NCBI GenBank assembly: GCA_022829145.1
Contig: CM040745.1
Span: 41,826,144-41,890,143, forward strand
DNA from: Albula goreensis
Lineage: Eukaryota > Chordata > Actinopteri > Albuliformes > Albulidae
Length of the DNA stretch: 64,000 bases
Direction: 5' to 3'
Made by a program: the position numbers and the translations under genes. A model generated the notes under the pieces. That model saw nothing but the letters and a program-made list of their open reading frames with translations, searched no databases and was not told the origin of the DNA. Positions within the stretch are counted from its first letter, which is position 1. Every line of letters starts with the position of its first letter. Positions 25,031-38,635 of this stretch are shown here, in pieces.

Positions 25031-27151
25031 AGCGGTAAGAGAGATAATCTTAGAGACAGAAAATGTGTCACTGCAAAAGAAGATTGCAAAAACCTTCAAG
25101 TTAAATCTCTGGGAGGGCTTCTAAGATTTGTGTGGCCATGGCAGATAAAAATATCCTGAAACGGCATGGAAATGACTCATTTCACAGGCTTTTTAATCAA
25201 TTCGCTGTACGCATGATTTTTAATGTACCAATTAATATTTACACAGACAATTAACAAAAACCCTTTGAAGTAATTGTGAGAATCCCCCCCAACCACATAA
25301 AAATAACACTCAGAATGCTTAAAGCAAGGTTGGTGGGAACCACTCATTATTTTACCTTTATTATCACTACTTGTATTGTAAGAATGCAAAAAAGGTCAAA
25401 TATACAATGTGATTACTTTATCAATGGCTGAGTGCAGGAGCACCTACAGAAGCTGATAATATGGTATGCACAAAGGCATGCTAATGAAATGTGTGAAATT
25501 ATTTGAGAAAAAGTTGTGTATTCTTGTGCAAACTTAAGCAATGTTGCTTGCCTTATGCATTAGTTAGCTGATATTGCTGCATTATTATTGTTTTTGTCAT
25601 TACTATTGTGCTTACTTCTCCTTTGTGTTTTACACATCATCAGCTTAAAAGCCAACTAACTGCATGTTTTTGCTAATGTGCCACTTTGTATATGGTGTTC
25701 ATTTTTTCAATGTTGTTGATGCTATTGAAATGTCGGTCTGTAGTGGAATTGTAGTTTTATAACCGGCATTTTCAAAAACCATGAATAGTCATGTAACTCC
25801 CCTCAAGCTCAATCATGAACACAAGGCACTCTGTTTGTCACAGGCATTTATTTGCACATCTTTCCTGTCAAGCATGCCATGAGAACTCATTGGCCACATC
25901 AGCTTGAGAAAAGTTGCTGGAAACTTTAAGCTTTATGTCTTCAATTATTCCTCTTCGTGAACATCATCGTACAGTAAAATAACAAGTCTCATGTTCTAGG
26001 TAATCCAACAGGTGCTCAGCTTCACATGAAGAGTGTGGATTGTAAGCGTAAGTGTAAGGAATGGAACTCATTCCTAAGTCGAAGACCCCCTGTATACTAA
26101 GTAACCTGCTGTCAACAGCTTGCAGGTTGTTTAAATGATTTTAACAGAGAACCTAAATTCATTCAAAAAAATAAACAAGTATATATATTATCAAACAGTC
26201 TTTAATAATGTGATCATAACAGTAATTGCTCCTGTACTGTCCACGAGACAGGCACAAAGATTCTGCGTCCCTTTAATAAGCTTTCTGGCCTGGCGAGCCA
26301 ACAACTGAGGCCAGCAAGCCAAAACAAGTTCCTCATACCAGGCTCTGCACATGTCATAGGTGCATAAATGTTACATCCAGGCATCTTTTTTAGTGTATTT
26401 TTACACTACATTTTTTATTTTGAGCTAAGATTAAATATCATCAAAGAGGATAAATATTTTTAATATATTGTTGAAAATGAATGGAGTCCAATGGGAAAAT
26501 AGTGTTTCAGCCCACTACTTGCCAGAGGGTGACACTGTTTCCGATTCTTAGGTCAAGATTTGAAAGCTGGCCCCTTGCTCATGCCTCGGAGCAGGACTGG
26601 CCAATGAAAACCACAGAAAAAATTACATTACTTTATGTCGCTTCCACCTCAAATCTCAGGCCACTTCTGAGCCTGCAGACAGACTCTAAACATACAGATC
26701 CTGTGGCCATCCATGACCTGACTTGTGTGCTACAGATGAATGATGAGTCCAGAGTGGGCTGAACAATTTGACATATTTTACTGGTAAAATGCCTACTCAT
26801 TCTGCTTTGCTCATTTTAAGAGTAACTGGCTCTGTAACCTTCCATTACCAATTTTAAAACCATAAAAATCTGTTACTGAAAAAGGAAAAATATCAGCTGA
26901 GGAACACCAAAACATATTTAATCTGAACTGGTCCTCCTGCTGTTCTCTCTTCAGCAGTTTTCTTACTGTTCCTGCGGTGGAATGACTACTCTTGTTTACG
27001 GATGGGGAGCAGCCATGAGAGAATCAGCAGGATCCTGAAGCTTAAAATTGACAAAGTGTAGCTGAAATGCAAATGGTTTCCTAAAAGAGTTTCCCTTCCA
27101 AATTAAGTGTCATCTCTGCATATGGTGCGGAAATATTGAAATAATGGGGTC

Positions 27152-27243
27152 AAAAAACAGCACTCATGATGAAAACGTCTCAGGCAACAGAACTCATGAT
27201 GAAAACGTCTCAGAAAATAGCACTTGTCATAAAAATGTGTCAG
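27152..27243. repeat. Three-copy 30-bp tandem repeat
   Basis: Units of the type AACAGCACTCATGATGAAAA + CGTCTCAG(GN). The first two are nearly identical, the third diverged. In one frame this gives a ten-residue repeat (NSTHDENVSG), but the frame has no other support. Confidence 0.7.
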
Positions 27244-27516
27244 TTTCCTGTATCATTTTGTTTGCTCTCTTGTTTTTCCTACCAAATTCATTTCCACCTG
27301 GCATTCACAAGTACACAAACAAGGATGCAGTCATGATTTATACAGCAGAGAGAAACAGGGAAGGTGTGTTCTTCAGTTCTATGTGAGATATGCTGCGGTA
27401 CATCCAAACAAACTTATGTGAAACAATGGCCTTATGACCAACATTTAAGGCTGCTGCCTGCTTCAAACAAACTAGCACATAAGATGTGTTGTCCAGCAAC
27501 GTATATTCCAAATTAT

Positions 27517-27548
<32 letters not shown>

Positions 27549-27549
27549 T
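27517..27549. repeat. (AC)n(AT)n microsatellite
   Basis: About ten AC dinucleotides run directly into about seven AT dinucleotides, a simple compound microsatellite. Confidence 0.9.
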
Positions 27550-30245
27550 ATAAGCAAAGTTAAGGTAGCCTAGTTATCAATCGTCACTAACCTAGGCTAA
27601 AGGATAACACAGAGGGCAATGATGGGGCTACCGCATTTGATCTGCTTTTTATTTCCTTCTCATTATGAGACACTGAGAAATATTAATGTTACAAGGAATT
27701 ACAAGTAAGAAGCTGCAAATAACAAACCAACTTTAGCCTGGTAGGCTAACTTAACTTTTCTGCTAACTATAATTCCAAGATTCTGACGAGAAGTTTTCTC
27801 ATAATTACGGGATAAGGTGTGTAATTTTTTTTCTTTTTTCTTGTGAAAGCTATATATATATAAAACTATATAAAACTTCCTCATTACTTTTTCCTTTTTA
27901 CCCACTCTGTTTAATTTTCACCACTTTTAAATACATTTCATGCAACCTGCCCTTCAGGGTCACCATATAAAACTGATTTAATTGAATAATTATTTTTAAA
28001 AATATAAATTATTTATTCAGATTTGTTGATAGCTTTTATCAGAAATATATACTTGAAAAAAAAATTTAAGGAGGTTAATTGGAAAGCTATAAGGACAAAC
28101 AACAATATGTAGGATCACGAAAAAGATGAATGAAATCAAAGTTAAACAGCCAATTTCTTTTCTCTCAAGGGAAGACCCAGGAGTTGCCCAGAGTTGCAGC
28201 CAAATACTAAAAAGGAAAAACAGACTACCAGAGGAACTGAGCAGAGTTGCTCTATATATATGCTTATATATGTTATGAATAGAAGGGGAATCCTACAGGG
28301 TTATCATAAACACAGATACACAAACAAACACACTCAGACTTACGTGAATGCTCTGAAAGGGAAAGGAGTGAGAGAGAGGCGATGACCCCCTGCAGCTGGG
28401 AATATTTATCAAAGGGAGCACATTTGGGCTGACCACAAAACCAAGTGTGCTGTACCATGCCCAATTCTGCTCTTAACTGGTAACCCCAAATGCAGATCCA
28501 TCTTGGTCATCATTAGTGTGGTGTTTTAAGCATTTTCTTGGATTCAGTTTAGGTTTGCTCCTTGCCATGCTTTGTGTGTTTTCAGTAAGTTGAAAAAAAA
28601 AATCACTTCCAGCTTCATCCTGAAATATGGTATTTAATGCTTACAGCCACTGAAAATGCATTTAAATCTCTACAATTACCTACACAACAATGTCATTAAA
28701 AGATGCTATTTATGTTTAACAGTTGGGGGTCATTCATGCCTCCTAAATTGCAAATAACCCTTACCAAAACATGTAGGGTAGCATCAATAAAACTAAATTC
28801 CAATTTCCCAAAATGTTTCAGGTATTGTTGTGTCTTCCGCTCTAAAACACACACAACCATCATTGTTGCCTCTTTGGTCACTGAATTGGGAATATTTATG
28901 AGGGGAGACAATTTGTCCCTCGCAGGCTGTATCTGGGTGACCATAAAAGAGAGTAGGGTAAATAACCATAAAATGCATGTTTCTCTCCCCAGAGATTAGT
29001 CATCTATATATTTAATATGATGGTAAAAATTAAATGTTCATATTTTATTTAATAATAACACATATTTTCATATTTAAATATGTTATATTTCAGTGTTGAT
29101 TGGTTAAAAAGGAGTCATTTATCCACTCATCACATTGTTTTATCAAGAAGATTTTTTTCATTTGCATTTTTCAAAAAGCCTTTTCATAAATTCAAAGATG
29201 TACAACAATTCTGCTGGGGAAACCAACGTGAAAAGAGAACCTGACAAATATACACACTTTGTTTTGCTGCCTCCTCCATATGGCTTGAACTTGGTCAGCT
29301 AACATCAATCCCATGGGTGGAGGAATGGGACAAACTCCTTGTTAGCTGAAAGTTCCTATTCCCTCCCTCAGCAGTGGCCTCACAAACAGGCAGGCTCACA
29401 TGTGGAGGATCTGTGATCAGCCCAGGTGTGGGTACTTCATTTACACCTCCTACAGCCTAGAAGGCTGAGATGGGACTTTTTTTGTTTTTCTTTGCTTTTG
29501 TTGGGTTTCAGGCTGAGCTGTCTTTTTGCTGTGATTTCACTTGTTTATTGTTTTTGCATTTGTCTATGATTCCCCAAAGAGAGGTTAATAAAAGGCCTTT
29601 GGCCATTTTTGTTTAATTTTGTGTTTTCCTTCACTTCCTGCCTGGTTCAGTGGCCACACCTGCCACTGCACCATGGCTGGAATATTTATCACTCAAAACT
29701 GATCAATCTGAGTTGGTACTGATATATATTCATCTGTGGAGGTTGCTGTGAAAATGTACAAAAATAAAGACGTAAAAACATTAGACTCTGCCGGGAAGCA
29801 GCGTATTCACAAGGGAGTGGACTCCTAAAATAGCAAAATAGTTCAGCAAACCACGTTTTTCAAAGAGATTTAGGGTGCCTCCACCAGATTTCGACATGCG
29901 AGTGTGCATGCCGATGAAGCAGTAATTAATCTCCTGTGAGAAGGAAAATGAATTAGCATTGTAAAGAAGGATAAGTGTAGAGGTAGGTGTGTGTACTGGC
30001 TATGGCAATCATTACTTACACATGAAAAGCCTCCACAAATAAAGAAAAATAATGTGCTATAATGGTAAAAATAGAACATTCCTGTGACATGTTTTGTCAA
30101 AGACAAAATCACCATTTAACGTCTTTAAAGTATGGTTATACATGCACACATACATATGCACTCACCATACACACATATCCATGTACAATAAGTACATACA
30201 TAAATAACTATACAGAAGTATCACCAGAAAAATCTGTCCCTCTAC

Positions 30246-30800
30246 TGAGTGATTCATCCCGTGAGGACTGTTACACTATGTGGAGAGGCCCCACAGTCTC
30301 AGCTTGAACCCAGTGCTGAGTCACTCATCCCCTGAGGACTGTTACACTATGTGGAGAGGCCCCACAGTCTCAGCTTGAACCCAGTGCTGAGTCACTCATC
30401 CCCTGAGGACTGTTACACTATGAGGAGAAGCCCCCCACAGTCTCAGCTTGAACCCAGTGCTGAGTCACTCATCCCCTGAGGACTGTTACACTATGTGGAG
30501 AGGCCCAACAGTCTCAGCTTGAACCCAGTGCTGAGTCACCCATTCCCTGAAGACTGTTACACTATGTGGAGAGGCCCCACAGTCTCAGCTTGAACCCAGT
30601 GCTGAGTCACTCATCCCCTGAGGACTGTTACACTATGAGGAGAAGCCCCACAGTCTCAGCTTGAACCCAGTGCTGAGTCACTCATCCCCTGAGGACTGTT
30701 ACACTATGTGGAGAGGCCCCACAGTCTCAGCTTGAACCCAGTGCTGAGTCACTCATCCCCTGAGGACTGTTACACTATGTGGAGGGGCACCATGGTTTCA
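30246..30800. repeat. 71-bp minisatellite, about 7.6 units
   Basis: Unit: CTGAGGACTGTTACACTATG + TGGAGAGGCCCCACAGTCTC + AGCTTGAACCCAGTGCTGAG + TCACTCATCCC. Units are highly similar, with one-base changes (TGTGG/TGAGG, CCCCAC/CCAAC) and a small insertion in one copy, so the array is young. It ends in a diverged unit near 30790. Confidence 0.95.
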
Positions 30801-33800
30801 TACTAAACCTAGGCAATGCTACTGCTGATGGGGCTAGCAGCAATGACATGTACAAAACAGACCACTAAAGCTCCAAGGGGAGGGATGTTCAAGTCTCATT
30901 CGTTGCCACAGTGGCCAATCATGTGCCCACAAAGCAGACTATTCAGTCAAAGGCTCCAACACATCCCTGTATAAGCTCAAGGTGCTCTCCTGTGAGTGGT
31001 TCTGATATCAGGTTTCAGATGAAGGTGAATGCTTGTGTGTGCCTCCTGCATGGAAAATGGAGACTGTAGCAATGAGCATGGCTTTTGAATATGCCCTTTT
31101 TGTTTAGTCAATGCCCTCTAGTTCTGTCTGGCTTTTAACTGATTTTGGGTGATCAATTTCCCCAGTATGTCTAAGTTTTTTATGCCTAATTTTCTGAAAT
31201 TACAGCAAGTAAAATAAATGGCCGCTGGCCTTAAACTGTGGCACTAACTCTGGTCTGATACTCATTGCCGAACCCACCCACACCATCCAACCCCATATGG
31301 TGCCACAGTAGCTTTTCTTTACAATGGTTTATGAACATATTCACACTATGGGATGCAGATCAGTGGATAGTTTTTGAAATATAATATCGTACGTACAGAC
31401 CAACAGGGTTTCATGAATAAATGTAGAATAAATGCAGAATATGCTTATGAATGGAGGTGTTGATTTATGTTCACCTGCAAGCCAGCAAAATATTATTTCT
31501 TTGCAGTTTCCTAAGGATTAAACCCATCCTTTCCCAGCTGCTGATTTATGCGGTTGGCAGCCACAGTCGAGTATTAATTATAAAGAACACACAGAACACA
31601 AGGAGGGTCCTCCTGCAGAGCAGGACCGATGGCTGGGCCAGGGCCCCCGTTTATTCGCCTCTGCTGGGTCCTTGTTTCCTAGCAGGTGCCAATCAGCTGG
31701 CTATTCTTCAGTGAGAACAACAGGGAGGGTGTTTTAAAACAGGAGCCTTATGCATTCCATGCATTCACACACAGAGGGGGAAATCCAGTACTGTGTTATT
31801 TATATGTCCAGTGCATTCATGTAAGCCATTGTCTTCCAGACCTTAAGGAGACTGCCATTTCTGTGACTGTGCTAACATATCTGTTTTAGTCTTTCCACAA
31901 AGTCTGTTTAAGCCACATTTAATCCATGATCACTGTCACTAATTCACAGCCTCTTGCTTGCATTTGCAGTATTTCAATTTACTTTTTCTTTGTTATGTCC
32001 CTAATGTTGTCTGTTTAGTCAAAAAGTGCCTCTGGGCACTTTTTTCTCAAATAAATGTGCATGTCTCTGTTTTTTACGATATTATTTATAAAATAACAAC
32101 GACAAATTGGTCATGTTATTTCAAGCAAATAAATACGTTAGATAGCTTACAAGTGAACAGGTTAGCTGCCATGCTAACCTGTTCGATTGTGAGCAAATGA
32201 ACACATGAACATGTTATTATCTGTGACACTCACATTCAAGATTAAACATTGGCTGAACTGTTGCCAAAGTTTTGTTACATAAGGGACATATTATGTATTA
32301 ATAATAGTACATGAGACTGATTATCATCTCACCTATTGTTTTCTTCTTCTTTACTAAAAAACCTTCTAAGCTCCTGCTGAACCGTTCGCTTAGCCATTTT
32401 AACCTTTAGTATCTGCAATTCTTGTCAAAAGCAAAACTCAAGGTGAAGTTGCTTTAGCCAATGAGAAGCATGCATTTGCAGACTCTAAGCAAATAAGCAG
32501 TAAGCAGTCAAAAGACACAAAAGGCACAGATGATACAAAACAACACTGGAGCACAAATAATGCAAGATTGACATTTAAATACTGCTGATAGGTTTCGTCT
32601 TTTCGCGATTAGGCGATAGCATAGCTAATACCATTAAAGCAAAGGGGATGGGAATAAAGAAGACAATTTTACAAGGGGAGTGATTGTGGTCAAATTTTTT
32701 TCCAAGGAGGCTGGCATAACCCCTCAACTCGAGCCCTGTGTGTTGTTTACATGAAGTAGAAAGCATTTATTTCATGGTTTGAAGTAATTCTATAATTAAA
32801 TTTATATGCACATGCCAGAAAACAGACTTGTCCCAGACAAAAGTTCACAATTTTGAACAATTAAAATATGTATTAAAATTCTTTTAATCTGAAATCTGAC
32901 AATAATATACTGTATACTGCTAACATACTTGTGAACATTTACTCTTACAATCCTCTTTGTCTTAATATAAATTTTTTATGAAAATGTTGGCCCTTGAAAT
33001 TTGTCTCCTAGATTTGATGAATTACCAAAAATGTTAATTCATTAAGCATAGAGTGGGTTAGCTTTATCATAAGACCCTCTATCTCACTTCCGTGTTCAAC
33101 AAAAGACAGCAAAACATTTTTTTGATTGGATACACTTTTTTGTTAAGATAAAGAAAGATAAAATAAAGAAATAATATTGCTTTCAAGACTGTCTCAAACA
33201 AGACAGTATTTTCACTTGCTTTTAGAGACCTCTTAGCAACTGAGAAATATAAGAAGGTACATCATTATGACCATGCTGTTAAATGAAAGACTATAACAAT
33301 TTTCAACCCTGTCAGATGTCAGTTCCATCAGATATTCTATCTGATGAAGGTGACATCTCTACTGATTGAAGTAAAGTGACTTTACTATAGGATAATCTTT
33401 TGAGTTTAGTTTTTTTAGTTTAGTTTACTTACATTTTTTCCTTGAAAAACTTTCTTTTACCTGCAACAACATTCTTCAAATTAATTTCAGTACTGAGAAT
33501 TGCTTTTTATATTATGTCTTTATAATTGGAGAAATGAGGAAGTGCACTCAGATCCCTTGATAGAGGCTTGAACTGTTCTTAACAGTGGATAGTCACAAGC
33601 AGTGTTTGCTGCAGTGTGAGGTGTGTGCCACACAGAACAGATTCCACTAGCCCATACATACCAGTCCCTCACCATGGCAGACAGGGTATAACACTAACTA
33701 GCTATCCTAAACTAGTTAGGTACTGGTTTGGGCTAACCACCAGGGAACTATGTGACCTGCCATACACCAAGTGACCATTTGAAAATTCAGGCCCTTCAAT

Positions 33801-36210
33801 GGCCCAACACCCTTAACATTTCATTCAGTTTGTTTCATTTTATTTGGGAGGGCCCCATGGTCTGATAGCCTCCAACCATATATAACATATTCTGCAGACC
33901 CGCAAATTGTGCTGCTATGCAAACATACTGTTGCAACCCACATACATAGCATCAGTGAGAGAGTGGGTAGTGTGATGTGCAGCGTTAAGAGAGAGGTTTT
34001 GGTTTTGGGCTGTTATTTTTATTTCTGGCACTTCTTCCTTTTGTGGAAGCCATTTTGATTCATTAAACATTTAACATCTATGAAATTGTCCTTTCTCATC
34101 CATCTGGGAAAAGATACAGATTTTGGCATAATGCTACAGTATACATAAGAAACAAAAGTAAAAACTCTTGGTAAAAAATTACAAGAAAAAACATCCAGGG
34201 ACTCTGAGAGTTAAGCAGTAACAAAGAGTTTTTTTTATAAAACTGAATGAAGAAACTACTTCAGACTGCATAAAAAACCACAGGGCAATAAAACAATATT
34301 GTCCATCTCCACCAGGTGGTTTAATGCATTTCAATACTATGAAACCTGTGGCATGCCCCCACAACAAAACCTGTTTTTTATATGAATAAAACCATGACAG
34401 CCTTCATGAGGCTTAAATTCAATGTATGATGTAAAATATTATGAATTTTTCCCACCTGCAAAATGACTCCATTTGTAAAGCATAATCCTGCCATTCTTGA
34501 GGCACAGTTAACCTGAGGAAATGCAGCGCTGCCAAACTTGGACTAGATTCTTGGCCTTTTGTTTATTGCATGGGTTATCCTTAAAGGAGAAACCAATAAA
34601 CGCTGAGTTATTGAATCTCAGAGCACAGCTAAAAGGCTCAGGTCTGTGAAAAACAAGGACTGCCACATCATGAGACTGCACCATAACAACAACCAGCCAT
34701 TCAGCAGACTGTCAGTCAGTTGGCTTAATGTCAAAGTTGCAGGCTTGATTTCTGCATACAAATTAACCAGAATTTTTCAAATTTGTCAACCTGCATAATT
34801 GAATGGCTGGGCCAGGATGTCCTGTACTTGCCCGTGTTTTCCACTATAAATTGTAACTAATCCCATGATTGCACACACATGAACATGTACAACAAAATGA
34901 CACAATTAACTCTTACATTTAACCATATGGAGTTCAGCAAGCTCATTTGGCAGGACACAGCAATGTTAAATAAAACAATCACAGAAGAGAAGAGAGCGAA
35001 AATAGAAATTTCTTAGAGTGTAAAATCCAGCTAATCATCTCAAAAACCATGACAATAAAGAACACTTTATTGGGAAACTTCAGCACAGGGGTAAGAAGTT
35101 ATACTAACTGTGAATGCTCTTCAATTTGAGAGCTGAACACAGAGTGAGATATAAAAGGTCCGATTTTAATGTAGACAAGAAGTGCCTTTAGTGCCCAACA
35201 GACAAATGTGGAAGCTAGGCATGGCAGGGCCACCTCTGAGCCTCTTTGATCAGCAGCTTGCTGCAACTGCTAGTGACATGGTCATCTCAGGGGTGACCAA
35301 AGGATGACAGATGACATCCCCTCAAAAACATCAGGCAACAAGTATATTAGACTAATTGCTTAGAAAAAATTATGGTTGATGTACACAAATGTATTCACTG
35401 TGTCACCTATAGTAATTTGAGCTATACTCAACCTATCTGATATTTCAAGCAGAAAAGTTGCCCATTTCTAGGACCCTGAGGGTCAACGGGATTTGCAAAT
35501 GGGCAGGTACTGACAGGTTGTGACATGTGGGTCACTCCAGCCCCAGCACAGAGTTTCAGTGCCACAGCTCATGTTAAATGACTTATGAGCCAATGATCAG
35601 CAAAACGTTCCCTGTAGTCACATTTCCATCACACCACACAGTTCAAAATATCCCCAAAGAGTGCCAACACAGCCATGGTCATGCTATCTTGACACACTTC
35701 TGGTCTAGTTACATGAAGAGAAGTTGATTAATTAAGTGATTGTTCACATCTGCAAACTAAGGGGTGGGAGTTAGAACAAATATGAGCCCTATATGTGTGT
35801 GCGTAAGCCGGGGTTTTAAGTTGCACAAATTCTCTTTCTTTCGTCACGTTGAAGTTTTACAAATCCTGAACTGTGCGTGATCTCTCTCTCTCTATATATA
35901 TGATCTCTGTATGCAACTTACACTTGTAGGAATGTTACAGTTACTGTCAGATACCTGTATGTAACAACCTGCTTTCATTTCAGCAGACACTAATGTGTCC
36001 ACTTTCTTAGCAATATTTTGCATGATTCTTACATGATCCATACATACACTATACAAATCATGTAGTGATACTCTCCAAAAAATGTAAAATCTTAAGCCAA
36101 ATGTAGAATATCTTCAACATATATTGAATAGTTTTAATAGGAAACATCTATATAATTAAGATGCTAATCGAGCACAAATAGGTAGACAAACACATAAAAA
36201 GGAAATTATA
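30801..36210. other. Long anonymous AT-rich stretch
   Basis: No recognisable gene. Near 31100-31320 there is sequence ending AAAATAAATGGCCGCTGGCC which, like the one near 29.6 kb, looks like a transcript or LTR end but is unpaired. The rest is unique-looking sequence with short spurious frames. Confidence 0.4.
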
Positions 36211-36216
36211 TTTATT
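36211..36216 (-). promoter_or_regulatory. Poly(A) signal of the 36.3-37.2 kb gene
   Basis: AATAAA on the minus strand (TTTATT on plus), about 107 bases after the stop codon at 36323. Its placement supports the exon chain described next. Confidence 0.5.
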
Positions 36217-36322
36217 GCGAAACACAAAGCACAACTTCCAATTTTCCTTGGAGTTCCACATTGCATAATGAAAATTAATTCCTCCAAGTGTTAATACATG
36301 ATAGCTCCTTGCAAAGCAAACT

Positions 36323-37167
36323 TCATTGGCTTTCAACACGATCTTCAAATTGTAGAGTTTCACCTCTTACTCCAGAGTTGCTATTTTTCAATTGATAGTA
36401 GAGCCACTGACTGATGGCTGCATATGTGTCTGCCTCTGCAGATTTTCCCCTGGAGACAAAGGAGACATGTTATAACAATCCAAAAGCTGCACTTCATCAT
36501 GTACCCAGTGAGTAAATATTATAGATGTAAAACACTGCATCAAACTTACAGCAATCGAGGGCCAGTCGCTGCTTACCACCAGAGATTACTTCTCAATAGT
36601 ATGTGTACAGGGAAAACACCTGGTGAGAAGGTAGAGCCTTTCAGACTGGGTTGTAAATATTTCACATTGAACTCGGTCACTAAAAAGAAGGAGCATTCTA
36701 TATCTAAGACATAGCACAAGTCTATATCATGCACAGTCAACAAATAAAATGAGCATCATAACGTTTTGGGAAACTTTCCATACACTGTTCAAACCAATAA
36801 GCACTCACAATCATAACAGTATTGTCCCACAATACCTGTGAGTACTGTGTGCACAAAATCAGCTGCAGTGCTGGAGCTGGCTGCATATGTCCATGTTAAC
36901 TTGTTAACTTTTCACACAGAGCACCAGTGCCTGGGTAGATTTCTTTATGCAAAAACAAAAAGAAAATTCAAGTATGTGAAGTAAAGAGGTGAAATGTAAA
37001 GGTGACTACTCAGATATATATTTAGTACAGTAATACATCTCAAATCTTTTACCTTTTCACCACGCTCCGATACTGTGGTAAGCTTGGTCTCATCGTGTGT
37101 AGTTGCAGAGCCTGTCCAGTGGCAAAGTTTTGGGCATAAAGAGTGATCATCAACAGCCCAGGTAAAT
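36323..37167 (-). CDS. 3' exons of an unidentified host gene
   Basis: Three minus-strand exons join in one frame through consensus splice sites. Exon 1 here: 37167-37053 (acceptor CTGCCAGCAG, donor AAAAG|GTAAAAG) reads LPGLLMITLYAQNFATGQAL then LPQYRSVVK. Exon 2: 36679-36620 (acceptor CTTCTTTTTAG, donor ACCAG|GTGTTT) reads DRVQCEIFTTQSERLYLLT. Exon 3: 36449-36323 (acceptor TTTGTCTCCAG) reads GKSAEADTYAAISQWLYYQL then ends ..TLQFEDRVESQ and stop. Phases agree at both junctions (2/1 splits), about 99 codons stay open, and a poly(A) signal follows. I do not recognise the protein: no signal peptide or clear domain is visible in this part. The frame also stays open upstream of the 37167 acceptor (..DPLLESDSWLYLPAD), so the true start of exon 1 may lie further 5'. 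A possible exon with donor GGAAA|GTGAGTG at 37282 reads YYVLTSIIDLNDLKTENIEV but does not match in phase, so the 5' part is unresolved. Confidence 0.5.
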
Positions 37168-37999
37168 CTGCTGGCAGATACAGCCAAGAATCAGACTCAA
37201 GCAAAGGGTCCACAAATTATTTGTGCTTAATTTGTGTTTATTAAAATATGTAACTGAATGGATTCAAAACCTTGCACTCACTTTCCATTTTTTGACAGGT
37301 CACTTTTCACTTCTATATTCTCAGTTTTCAGGTCATTCAAGTCAATGATTGAAGTCAAGACGTAGTAACTTTGACTGATACGGAGGATGTCTAAACCAAT
37401 CATGAATTCTCATCTGCTGCCAGCCCTTTTTATGCAATAAAATATAAATTTCAGTTACTCTTATTTTGCTGTTTGGAGTCATGATTTAACATGAACATAT
37501 ATGCCAGGAAATCAATGAGCCAGCTGCTACAGTCACTCGCTCAATTTTATATTAGTTAAATTATCATTTGCAACAAAAAACTGGGTATGTTTGAAAGAGC
37601 AAACGGTACTGTTTGCCCTTAAATGTAAATTTTCTGGTTACTGTTTACTGTTTTGCCACTTATATTTGAATGTTGATAAATTACTTGTCATCTTTTTTAA
37701 CTTTGGACAGTAAAAGACAGGGATGTCAGTCTTTGGGATGACAGTTCCTTGTTTGGTGGTGCTGTTGTATCTCGGGGCTCAGTGTTGTGCATAAGAGACA
37801 TACCTATTAGCATGATCAGCATAATAAATGCAGGACAAAAAGTCTGGATTTCTGAATGCTTGTATAGTATACTTTTCAAAATCATGGTACTTTTTCAGTG
37901 CACCACTAGCCAGGATAGCAACAAATTTAAAGTAAAAAAGCTAGGAAAAGCTCAGCTCCGGGCTCCACATGGAGAGTGACTTGAGAATGTTACACATTC

Positions 38000-38625
38000 T
38001 CACATTGAGAATAACCTCCACTCACACCAATACAAAGCCCTGCAATGCCAAGAGCTGAGCCCAACAAAGAGCCCCTCAGCCAGCTGGTTCTAGGGCTCAT
38101 CCCAATACTAACCTCTACTAATACTAAGGACAGTTCTACTCCAACACAACTAAAGAGAATCAACCAAATTATGAAGCAACAAAAACAAAATGATGTCCCT
38201 CGTTGGTAAAGTTAAACATAAAATCAAATCAAATTAACATGCTATCTGGCCCCAAAAAGAGATTACACTGTGGCAGAATATTTGCCCACCCTGAAAAATT
38301 ATGAACACAGAAAACAATGACAAATTAGAGGCTCAGTGGGCTTAGAATGGCCATACAGACCAGCTGAGACTGGCAGACCTGGCACCCCAAAGAGGAAAGG
38401 CTGTGCTCCCACTGCAAATGACAGCAGATTGAGTCAAAGCAACACCTCCTCACCAAATGTGAAAAATACAACTCAATTAAAGACCATTACTATCCCAAAT
38501 GTAAAATAATATACCCAAACTTCCAGTCCCTACCTGACTCTCAAAAATTAAAAATCCACTGCGTTAGTTAGTTTAGCAAATAAAGAAGGGAATGATGCTG
38601 TCAGACTTCTATAGGAAATGCTTCC
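38000..38625 (+). mobile_element. LINE ORF2 C-terminal fragment
   Basis: In one plus-strand frame around 38355-38560 the sequence reads WQTWHPKEERLCSHCK, then IESKQHLLTKCEKYNSIKDH and YYPKC. This is the zinc-knuckle-like C-terminal pattern (C..C, H...C) of a family of fish LINE-type reverse-transcriptase proteins (RLC.HC....E.E.HFL..C..Y..IR). At least two stops interrupt it (one before DWQTW, one after SHCK). The upstream 350 bases read only as decayed coding sequence. The clade is not determined. Confidence 0.6.
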
Positions 38626-38635
38626 AAAGTGAGGA

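Larger units (their letters stand above)
25031..30245. other. Long anonymous AT-rich stretch
   Basis: More than 5 kb with no recognisable coding domain. It contains a three-fold 30-bp repeat at 27152-27243, an (AC)n(AT)n microsatellite at 27517-27549, an AT run near 27850-27860, and at about 29350-29690 a pyrimidine-rich segment ending in AATAAAAGGCCTTTGGCC that looks like a transcript or LTR end but could not be paired. No gene is supported. Confidence 0.45.

Noticed and set aside
22151-25099. Frames with 18-residue repeats (MKLCSTITSLHLSAETGL and similar) on both strands
   Set aside because: The 54-bp unit is a multiple of three, so frames stay open automatically and shift at each 55-bp unit; no flanking gene structure.
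29350-31320. Two LTR-like ends (AATAAAAGGCCTTTGGCC near 29.6 kb; AAAATAAATGGCCGCTGGCC near 31.2 kb)
   Set aside because: They do not align as a pair, no TG..CA boundaries or target duplications were found, and there is no coding sequence of a retroelement between them.
37697-37979. Plus-strand frame after a good acceptor (TTTTTTAACTTTGGACAG) reading WDDSSLFGGAVVSRGSVLCI
   Set aside because: No in-phase partner exon was found on the plus strand and the downstream part runs into LINE-derived sequence; left unannotated.
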